This document shows positions 42,208-48,074 of a stretch of DNA of 48,074 nt, one piece after another; the first letter of the stretch is position 1, and the number at the start of each line of letters is the position of its first letter. The DNA comes from Mycoplasmatota bacterium (GTDB taxonomy: Bacteria > Bacillota_I > Bacilli_A > Izemoplasmatales > Hujiaoplasmataceae), in assembly GCA_027859085.1 (NCBI GenBank), contig JAQIBJ010000106.1:1-48074 (forward strand). Reading direction: 5' to 3'. A program made the translations under genes and the position numbers. The notes below the pieces were generated by a model. That model was not told the origin of the DNA. It was given only the letters and a program-made list of their open reading frames with translations, and did no database searches.

Positions 42208-43530
42208 ATGAAGAAAAAAAAGTTATCACCACTTATAGTAATTCTAATTAGTTTTCTAAGTATTATTGTTGTTGGTACCTTTTTATTTAAATTACCATTC
42301 ACCACTGTCGCAGAAGGTTCATTGTCTTGGGTTGATTCTATCTTCCTAGCCGCCTCCGCAGTATGTGTGACGGGATTATCAACGATATCAAGTATCGGTG
42401 ATTCTTTTACAATATATGGAAAAGTCGTTTTAGCATTATTAATTCAAATTGGCGGGTTAGGAATTGTAACTATTGCCATTTATGTTTTAATGATTTTAGG
42501 CATTAAAATCGGTGTCACAGAACGCTATTTAGTGAAAGAAGCATTAAATCAACCAACACATGGCGGGATGATTAAACTGGTTCGTTCAATTGTTTTAGTC
42601 ACTTTAACAATAGAGTTTATTGGTATGTTGATTAATTTCACTGTCTTTATACAAGATTTTGATTTTTGGAAGGCCTTGGGTGTTTCAGCGTTCCATGCAA
42701 TATCGAGTTTCAATAATGCTGGTTTCGATATTTTCGGCGCTTCGTCAATGCAAGCCTATAGTTCTAATATCTTACTAAATATTAATACCATGGCGTTAAT
42801 CATTATTGGTGGTATTGGCTTTATCGTTATTAGAGATTTGCTTGAAAAGAAAAACTGGAAAAATTTAACCATTTATTCTAAAATTGTTTTAAAAATCACT
42901 TTATTCTTAATCGTTTTTGGTGCTTTGTTAATCAAGTTACTAGAATATGATCAAGTCACATGGTTAGAAGCTGTGTTTCAAAGTGTTACAACAAGAACTG
43001 CTGGTTTTTCAACGGTAAATATATCTCAATTTTCTTATATTACATTAATCGTCATCATCGCATTTATGTTTGTTGGTGCATCACCTAACTCTACAGGTGG
43101 TGGTATCAAAACTACTTCTCTATATATTATATATGGATCTATCATAAGTTTTCTAAGAGGGAAACCATTCATTACGAATAAAAGAATGATTGAAAACAGT
43201 AATCGCATTAAAGCACTGGTGATTGCTATTCTAGCTTTTACCATCACCATTGTATTCTTTTTAATCATTTCCGTTATAGAAGCAAAAAATGGTGCTTATG
43301 ACAATAAAATGCTTAATATTCTATTTGAAACCTTCTCAGCTTTTGGTACCGTTGGTTTGTCAACTGGTATTACAACTGAGTTATTCCCAGCTACAAAAAT
43401 TTTATTATCAATATTAATGTTTATTGGTCGTCTTGGCCCAATTACTGTCTTTGGTATTATAAACCAAAACTGGAAACAAGACATGACAGGAAAAATAGAT
43501 TATCCGAAACAACATATTCTTGTCGGTTAG
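42208..43530 (+). CDS. ktrB: TrkH/KtrB-family potassium transporter membrane subunit
   Basis: This is a 440-residue integral membrane protein with the four pore repeats of the SKT superfamily: VCVTGLST near 52-59, SSFNNAGFD near 167-175, TTRTAGFST near 264-272 and FGTVGLSTG near 376-384. These contain the selectivity-filter glycines. GASPNSTGGGIKTTS near 291-305 is the gating-loop region of KtrB. The N terminus is short, as in KtrB rather than TrkH. The regulatory RCK subunit KtrA is not adjacent and must be elsewhere if present. It has an AAGGAGG Shine-Dalgarno. Confidence 0.93.
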   Translation: MKKKKLSPLIVILISFLSIIVVGTFLFKLPFTTVAEGSLSWVDSIFLAASAVCVTGLSTISSIGDSFTIYGKVVLALLIQIGGLGIVTIAIYVLMILGIKIGVTERYLVKEALNQPTHGGMIKLVRSIVLVTLTIEFIGMLINFTVFIQDFDFWKALGVSAFHAISSFNNAGFDIFGASSMQAYSSNILLNINTMALIIIGGIGFIVIRDLLEKKNWKNLTIYSKIVLKITLFLIVFGALLIKLLEYDQVTWLEAVFQSVTTRTAGFSTVNISQFSYITLIVIIAFMFVGASPNSTGGGIKTTSLYIIYGSIISFLRGKPFITNKRMIENSNRIKALVIAILAFTITIVFFLIISVIEAKNGAYDNKMLNILFETFSAFGTVGLSTGITTELFPATKILLSILMFIGRLGPITVFGIINQNWKQDMTGKIDYPKQHILVG

Positions 43531-43580
43531 TATAATAATATAAAGCAGGTTTTTAAATGATCTGCTTTTTTTTATTTAGG

Positions 43581-43617
43581 TATTGTGTTCTGCACAATAC
43601 TGTGTTAGTATATAACA
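43581..43617 (+). promoter_or_regulatory. padR promoter region with inverted repeat and shared 17-bp element
   Basis: TATTGTG-TTCTG-CACAATA (43581-43599) is a perfect seven-base-arm inverted repeat. It is followed directly by TGTGTTAGTATATAACA (43601-43617), identical to 238-254 upstream of argF. TTGTGT (43583) and TAGTAT (43606) could serve as -35 and -10 with 17-base spacing, so a bound PadR would occlude its own promoter. Autoregulation is typical of the family; here it is inferred. Confidence 0.5.
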
Positions 43618-43628
43618 AAGGAGGGATT

Positions 43629-43985
43629 ATGAATACACAGTTTAAAAGAGGGATTGTTGAATTATGTGTCTTATCTGAACTCGTAGAAGCAGACATGTAT
43701 GGTTATCAAATCATCAACAATATTTCACAACACTTAGATGTAAATGAAAATACCATCTATCCAATATTAAGAAGACTAACAAAAGATGGATATTTTACAA
43801 CCTACTTACAAGAGTCTACACAGGGTGCACCTAGAAAATATTACAAGATTACACAAACTGGCTTAGAATACTATTTGAAAACAAGAGATGATTGGGACGC
43901 ATTTATCGGAGGCGTCTATGATATTTTAAATAAAGGAGGAAAGAAACATGAAGACATTCTTAGAAAATTTAAGGAAAGAACTTAA
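43629..43985 (+). CDS. PadR-family transcriptional regulator
   Basis: This is a 118-residue winged-helix protein of the PadR type: MYGYQIINNIS near residues 18-28, ENTIYPILRRLTKDGY near 36-51 and GAPRKYYKITQTG near 62-74. The start at ATG 43629 follows AAGGAGGG; an upstream in-frame ATG at 43557 would run through the operator region. It overlaps the following HAAS/DUF4097 gene by 38 bases. Such pairs are widespread in Firmicutes and respond to envelope stress or control linked transporters. Confidence 0.93.
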   Translation: MNTQFKRGIVELCVLSELVEADMYGYQIINNISQHLDVNENTIYPILRRLTKDGYFTTYLQESTQGAPRKYYKITQTGLEYYLKTRDDWDAFIGGVYDILNKGGKKHEDILRKFKERT

Positions 43986-44898
43986 TAAACAAGCGTTAAA
44001 TGATGTTGAAATTGCTGATATAATGAATGACCACAAAGAAATGATTTCACAAGCCATGGAGGAGGGATTAACCGAAGATCAAATAGCAGAGAAATTTGGT
44101 GACCCTAAAACATTAGCTGAAGAACTTGGAAAACCTTCTTCTACAGATGAATCTGATGAACCTGAAGAAACTACAGAAAATACTATAATTGAATCTTTTT
44201 CAAAAGAAAATATTAAAGCTATTGAGTTCAAACTGATTCACGAAGATATTATTGTTGAACCATCAAGCAATGATAAAGTTGAACTGCATGGTGTAAAGAT
44301 AAATCAAAAACTTTATAAAATTTATGAAAAAGCAGGAACAATCCATATTGAACGAAAAAATAATATGGGCATTAAATTTAGAATCATAAGGGACCGCAAT
44401 GAAACATTCACTTTAAAGATTCCAACAGATTTTGAATTAGAACTTCTTGATATTAAAACTAAAAGTTCCGATGTTAAAATCGACTCTCTTAAGGCAGATA
44501 CATTAGAAATAAAGACAATTAGCGGAGATTTGTCATTGAATAATGTCACAGTGAAAGAAAGTAATATCAAAGCCATTAGCGCTGACTTTAATATTGAATC
44601 AAGTCAATTTGAACAATTGAACATCTCAAATGTCAGTGGAGATTATAAAATAGAAAAAACAAAAATTAATGGTCCATTGGTAGTAAGTTCAGTTTCAGGA
44701 AATATCATTGTCAATTCTTCTGAAACCAAAGATGTCACTTATAGGACAGTCAGCGGAGATTTAGTTGGAACTGAATTTTATCCAGAAAGCCTTTCTTTAA
44801 AATCCATTAGTGGCGACATTAACATTAATAATAAAGACAATTCAAAAACAATAAAAATTAAGAGTAAAAAAACTCTAAGTGGAGATATTAATATTTAA
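43948..44898 (+). CDS. HAAS (DUF1700)-type N domain plus DUF4097 beta-repeat protein
   Basis: Residues 1-65 form a helical HAAS-like domain, whose GLTEDQIAEKFGDPKTLAEEL signature occupies about 39-59. An acidic linker follows, then residues 90-316 form a DUF4097-type right-handed beta-solenoid. It has about seven turns of near 20 residues, each marked by ISGD, VSGD, VSGN or related words. No signal peptide or membrane segment is visible, unusual for DUF4097 proteins, which are often envelope-linked. Overlap with padR suggests the two act together, perhaps with the HAAS domain as partner of PadR. Confidence 0.85.
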   Translation: MKTFLENLRKELNKQALNDVEIADIMNDHKEMISQAMEEGLTEDQIAEKFGDPKTLAEELGKPSSTDESDEPEETTENTIIESFSKENIKAIEFKLIHEDIIVEPSSNDKVELHGVKINQKLYKIYEKAGTIHIERKNNMGIKFRIIRDRNETFTLKIPTDFELELLDIKTKSSDVKIDSLKADTLEIKTISGDLSLNNVTVKESNIKAISADFNIESSQFEQLNISNVSGDYKIEKTKINGPLVVSSVSGNIIVNSSETKDVTYRTVSGDLVGTEFYPESLSLKSISGDININNKDNSKTIKIKSKKTLSGDINI

Positions 44899-44905
44899 AA
44901 GAAAA

Positions 44906-44935
44906 CGTTCATCATTGCGATGAACGCTTTTTTTT
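44906..44935. terminator. terminator after the DUF4097 gene
   Basis: CGTTCATC/GATGAACG pairs around ATTGC at 44906-44926 and is followed by eight T. The A-rich left flank may also serve the convergent gene ending at 44934. Confidence 0.9.
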
Positions 44936-45605
44936 AGGCATGAAATCTTTTCTTAATCTCATCTTTAATAGACTTGGGGAAAAAGAAAATAATAAATAAT
45001 AAAATAAATATTGCTAAAGCTAAGGATGCTAATGCTGGCCATAAAATAGTGACAACATCAGTGAAAATCAATATGATTGGTGCTATAGAAAACAAAACAA
45101 TTAAAAGCAAATAACTAATATAATCTCTATAATTGATTCTTTTAATTAAAATGATAAACGAAATGGCAATGTTACATGATAATAGTAAAATCGGTGCCAC
45201 ATAGTCTAAAGCCCAACCTGCAGAAAACGAAAGTTCATCAATCATGTAAACAAAGAATATTAAAGTCATTGTCAACACGAATAATTTAGAAGCAATATTG
45301 TGTTTAGAAAATATACCTACTGTCATTAATAGCCAAAAATAAACTATGCTTCCTATCGGAATCAATGACCATAGTTGGTCAAAGCCGGTAAAGTAATTGG
45401 TAATTAATAGACCTATGATTGAAGTCACTGACATAAACATTAAGATTTTTTTAGTTATATCTTGAAAAGGTCTAAGTTTACTTTGATATTCAGGATATTT
45501 TTCGACAACATTCTCTTTTTTTACGACTTCTAATGTTTGGTGACACAAAGGACAGTAATCATGATTTGATTTTATTGATATGTCGCATTTATTACAATAT
45601 TTCAT
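44934..45605 (-). CDS. zinc-ribbon membrane protein (DUF6320-like)
   Basis: This is a 223-residue protein with an N-terminal zinc ribbon (C4, C7, C18, C21), a basic linker, and six or seven hydrophobic segments from about residue 52 to 213. Function is not known. It overlaps the acyltransferase-like gene by four bases and is the last gene of the esterase/acyltransferase unit, an arrangement I recall from other Firmicutes. A regulatory or scaffolding membrane role is possible. Confidence 0.75.
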   Translation of the reverse strand: MKYCNKCDISIKSNHDYCPLCHQTLEVVKKENVVEKYPEYQSKLRPFQDITKKILMFMSVTSIIGLLITNYFTGFDQLWSLIPIGSIVYFWLLMTVGIFSKHNIASKLFVLTMTLIFFVYMIDELSFSAGWALDYVAPILLLSCNIAISFIILIKRINYRDYISYLLLIVLFSIAPIILIFTDVVTILWPALASLALAIFILLFIIFFFPKSIKDEIKKRFHA

Positions 45606-46903
45606 GAATATTCCTCCACATAATTACTTTCTATTTCAATATCCAACCCTTCAGATGTGAGATGTCTAAAAAACTCTCGTTCAATTTGAGTTTCAATGAT
45701 ACTTCTTGAGAAAGTAATTTTAAATTGATCTTCATAAGAAACAATTGCACAACCTATGGTATTAAATTTTCCAGCATAAATTGTAGCACCAACATCGTAA
45801 ATATATGGTTTCATAGAATCAGGAAAAACGGTACGGCCAATATTGGTTAAACTCATAGTATTCAATTTAATTCCCAGCATATTAAAACCAATTTTCAATA
45901 CATAATTTTTTAAAAAATAAGGTGTCATTCTTAAAAAGATATTTTTTTCAAAAGCAACATTCTCACTCATTTTTCTAATCAATTCATCTTTTTGAATGCC
46001 TTTGGCAAATTGTTCTTTTACTAAAGCCTTTATTTCATCAAAACTTATATCAGGTTTATCCATCCTCATATTTGTTTTAATAAAATTTGTAAAGTTTCTT
46101 AGGGTTTTTGAAGGAAAATGTTTTCTAAGGTTTACAGGAACAAATATTTTAATTGGTTTTTCATTCGCTTTAATATGTTCACGATATTGTATTTGAGTTT
46201 TATAAATGGTAAACATCATCACAGTTGTTAAATACTCTGTGATTGTCATATCGTTTTTTCTAGCAAGGTCTAACATCTGTTTTGTTTTAAGAATTCCTGA
46301 AATTAAGCCCGTTTGATCTGCATCTAAATAAGTGCCTTTAATTCTATAGGCCTTTTCCTCAGGAATATGTTTTCGATTCTTTTTGTTGTAGTATTTAGCG
46401 TTAGCATCTTCATATTCTTCGAACTCAGGTTTATCTTTCTTAGTCGCAATAATATTATCAGGTGTCACAGATTTACCTTCTAATAATAAATATTCATATA
46501 CTAAGGATTTAAGCAATTGCATCACGCCACCTCCATCTGCTAAAGAATGAAACATTTCAATCGAAATATCCTTATGATGGTATAATACTTTAAATAAATA
46601 TCCATTATTTTCTATAGGAATAATTTCACTACATATTTGATGTCCCATTTTTTGTACAATAAAAGGTTTTGAATTATAGTCAAAATAAGCCCAAAAAAGT
46701 CCTTTTTTTAATCGAACTTTAAACATTGGATAACGTCCCAATATTATATCCACTGCTTTTTGTAAATTTTCTGGATTAACCTCTTCTGTTAAGCTAACCG
46801 TGACTCTAAAAGTATTTGTTTCCGAACTATTTGAAACGGAAGGAAATATTTTAGCAGAGTTATCAAGTTTGAACCAATCTTGATTCATTTTTTGTTTAGG
46901 CAT
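45602..46903 (-). CDS. condensation-domain/alcohol acyltransferase-like protein
   Basis: The 433-residue protein has the chloramphenicol-acetyltransferase-like fold of condensation domains, alcohol acetyltransferases and wax-ester synthases. The catalytic HxxxDG motif is seen as H119-SLA-D123-G124 in FHSLADGGG, and a conserved LTNIGR.....P segment lies in the C-terminal part. It would join an acyl-CoA to an alcohol or amine. I start at ATG 46903, six bases after AGGAGG; an ATG at 46918 overlaps that Shine-Dalgarno. It overlaps the esterase gene by eight bases, suggesting that the two enzymes make and break related esters. Confidence 0.8.
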   Translation of the reverse strand: MPKQKMNQDWFKLDNSAKIFPSVSNSSETNTFRVTVSLTEEVNPENLQKAVDIILGRYPMFKVRLKKGLFWAYFDYNSKPFIVQKMGHQICSEIIPIENNGYLFKVLYHHKDISIEMFHSLADGGGVMQLLKSLVYEYLLLEGKSVTPDNIIATKKDKPEFEEYEDANAKYYNKKNRKHIPEEKAYRIKGTYLDADQTGLISGILKTKQMLDLARKNDMTITEYLTTVMMFTIYKTQIQYREHIKANEKPIKIFVPVNLRKHFPSKTLRNFTNFIKTNMRMDKPDISFDEIKALVKEQFAKGIQKDELIRKMSENVAFEKNIFLRMTPYFLKNYVLKIGFNMLGIKLNTMSLTNIGRTVFPDSMKPYIYDVGATIYAGKFNTIGCAIVSYEDQFKITFSRSIIETQIEREFFRHLTSEGLDIEIESNYVEEYS

Positions 46904-47819
46904 TTTCATCCTCCTCATTAAGTATATTGTCTAAGTATTCTTCTATTATTTTCCAAGTCATTCTGGATGACGACATCACTTTGAATCCTAAAGGAAAAAC
47001 ATGAAACATTTTGTCAAATTCATGAATAATGGCTTTGTCGTGTTTTAATCCAATTGACAAGGTATCTGATTTAATCAATTCATTTCCGCCAACAAACATC
47101 AGTAAATTAGGCAGTTTATTATAATCACCATATTTCGGTGATATTTTTTCGTTTTTAAATGAATGTTTCCCAGCATATCCTAATTTATCTAACTTTGTAT
47201 CACCGACTCTAAAGAAAATATCTTTATACTTATTATCTTCATAAGAGTTTCCTTCTGCAACAAAGTCTGTCCAAGGAGACATTGTGATAATCGCTTTAGG
47301 TAAAGGTAAATCATGATCATATATATGATATGCGAGCGATAGAGCCAATCCCCCACCAGCACTGTCACCAGTAAATACAATATTTTCAGGCTCATATGAT
47401 TTCAGTAAGGTCTTATAAAGTTCAAATACTTCATTTAAAGCAACAGGGAAAGAATGTTCCGGTGCTAGGGAATAATAAGGTGAGTAGACTTTAAAGCAAG
47501 GATGAATGGTTAAATATTTTTTTGCCATACGCCTGTAGTTATCATTAAAATCATAAAGGTAAGCACCCCCATGTAACTGTAACAAACAGTGATTAGAGCT
47601 TTTGCCTTTATATTCAATGGTTTCAACTTTCATCCCTTGATGAGAAATCGTTTGCCAGTCAATACTTTTAGGGTGCCGAAAGTTTTTACTTGTTCTTTCA
47701 TAAAAACGGTCAGTTACATTTAGTTTAGTTAAGATTTTTTTGATGAGGAAACCAAATTTAACCAATTGAATTCCAAATAAATCATCAAGTTTATGTTTGT
47801 GACGATAATATTTTCCCAT
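46896..47819 (-). CDS. alpha/beta hydrolase, HSL-type esterase
   Basis: This is a 307-residue esterase/lipase of the hormone-sensitive-lipase group: oxyanion motif HGGA at 83-86, nucleophile S153 in GDSAGG, the acid residue probably in the MFVGGNELIKSD region and the catalytic His in DKMFHVFPLG near residue 281. No signal peptide is apparent, so it should be cytoplasmic or peripheral. It is first in a three-gene unit with an acyltransferase-like protein and a zinc-ribbon membrane protein. An AAGGAGAG Shine-Dalgarno precedes the ATG. Confidence 0.9.
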   Translation of the reverse strand: MGKYYRHKHKLDDLFGIQLVKFGFLIKKILTKLNVTDRFYERTSKNFRHPKSIDWQTISHQGMKVETIEYKGKSSNHCLLQLHGGAYLYDFNDNYRRMAKKYLTIHPCFKVYSPYYSLAPEHSFPVALNEVFELYKTLLKSYEPENIVFTGDSAGGGLALSLAYHIYDHDLPLPKAIITMSPWTDFVAEGNSYEDNKYKDIFFRVGDTKLDKLGYAGKHSFKNEKISPKYGDYNKLPNLLMFVGGNELIKSDTLSIGLKHDKAIIHEFDKMFHVFPLGFKVMSSSRMTWKIIEEYLDNILNEEDENA

Positions 47820-47835
47820 AGTCTCTCCTTGATTA

Positions 47836-47844
47836 ATTATAACA
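47836..47844 (-). promoter_or_regulatory. extended -10 promoter of the esterase unit
   Basis: The complement reads TGTTATAAT, about 20 bases before the esterase start, with no clear -35. Confidence 0.6.
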
Positions 47845-47922
47845 TATAGATGGAATTAATATTTTTATATTTGGCTTGAGGTGTGATAAAATAAGAAGAA
47901 TGGTAAAGAGAGGAATGATGAT

Positions 47923-48074
47923 ATGAAACTATTAGAAAGATTTTTAAATTATGTTAAATACGATACTCAATCTGATTCAAACTCAAACAGTTACCCATCA
48001 ACTGACAAACAATGGGTTCTTTTAAAAGATTTATTAAAAGAATTGAATGAAATGGGTGTTTTAGCCGATATTGA
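47923..48074 (+). CDS. pepT: peptidase T, N-terminal part (cut by window edge)
   Basis: The first 50 codons begin MKLLERFLNYVKYDTQSD and continue with YPSTDKQWVLLKDL. This matches the N terminus of M20-family tripeptidase PepT, which releases N-terminal residues from tripeptides in the cytoplasm. The zinc ligands lie beyond the window. A GAGAGG Shine-Dalgarno (47908-47913) and an extended -10 TGATAAAAT (47884-47892) support the start. Peptide supply fits an amino-acid fermenter. Confidence 0.85.
   Translation, partial: MKLLERFLNYVKYDTQSDSNSNSYPSTDKQWVLLKDLLKELNEMGVLADI

Noticed and set aside
36834-43268. Numerous open frames of 60-120 codons antisense to real genes
   Set aside because: They are shadows of AT-rich coding sequence, lack ribosome-binding sites and have no family resemblance.
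1-48074. CRISPR arrays, insertion sequences, prophage or integrase genes
   Set aside because: No regularly spaced repeat array, transposase, integrase or phage structural gene was seen. The window reads as ordinary chromosomal DNA.

Overview
The window is AT-rich DNA with the gene density, strong AGGAGG-type ribosome-binding sites and rho-independent terminators of a low-GC Gram-positive or Mollicutes-related bacterium. UGA is used as a stop (ord, oraS and rnfB all end in TGA, and no gene needs read-through), so this is not a code-4 mycoplasma. An anaerobic amino-acid fermenter, possibly of an Acholeplasma/Izemoplasma/Haloplasma-like or deep Firmicutes lineage, fits the gene content. That placement is an inference; no rRNA or marker gene is complete here.

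Layout. Positions 1-120 hold a GC-richer, structured, unassigned segment that may be a leftward RNA. Positions 277-9981 (+) form one nine-gene operon for citrulline/ornithine oxidation: argF/arcB, arcC, ord, ortA, ortB, oraS, oraE, a MutL/GlmL-like reactivation ATPase and ornithine racemase. Next come a NYN/LOTUS RNA-binding protein (-), GTP-type PEP carboxykinase, an MFS transporter and a glutathione peroxidase (+). Positions 14591-17534 (-) hold a three-gene unit with a serine-palmitoyltransferase-like enzyme, an SDR and a D-2-hydroxyacid dehydrogenase. Positions 17612-20432 (-) hold a TetR regulator and a MacB-like ABC transporter. Positions 20546-27588 (-) are a complete histidine-to-glutamate operon (hutH, hutU, ftcD, hutI, fchA) ending in a transaldolase-like gene. 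A lipoprotein with two degenerate FMN-bind-like repeats (27710-28666, -) separates it from a seven-gene Rnf operon (28925-35070, -). The right part holds threonine aldolase and chorismate mutase (-), arginine/lysine decarboxylase and agmatinase (+), a HAD phosphatase (+), trxA-trxB (-), guanylate kinase and a GNAT enzyme (-), a KtrB/TrkH potassium transporter (+), PadR with a HAAS/DUF4097 protein (+), an esterase / alcohol-acyltransferase-like / zinc-ribbon membrane trio (-), and the start of pepT (+).

How it fits together. Carbamate kinase gives ATP from carbamoyl phosphate. Ornithine is racemised, aminomutated, oxidised and thiolysed to acetyl-CoA plus alanine. Histidine is degraded to glutamate with a one-carbon unit passed to tetrahydrofolate. 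Reducing equivalents could be coupled to ion pumping by Rnf. Both amino-acid operons carry a cre-like AAGCGCTT palindrome in their promoters, which suggests joint carbon-catabolite control.

The most unusual material is the Rnf operon. RnfG carries a recent tandem duplication with two flavinylation motifs. An extra membrane protein with two more such motifs sits between rnfD and rnfG. RnfB is only 98 residues and lacks the usual ferredoxin domain. Other points of interest are the sphingolipid-type gene pair, a hairpin lying between the Shine-Dalgarno and the start of pckG, a CsoR/CstR-like operator at trxA, and an identical 17-bp element upstream of argF and padR.
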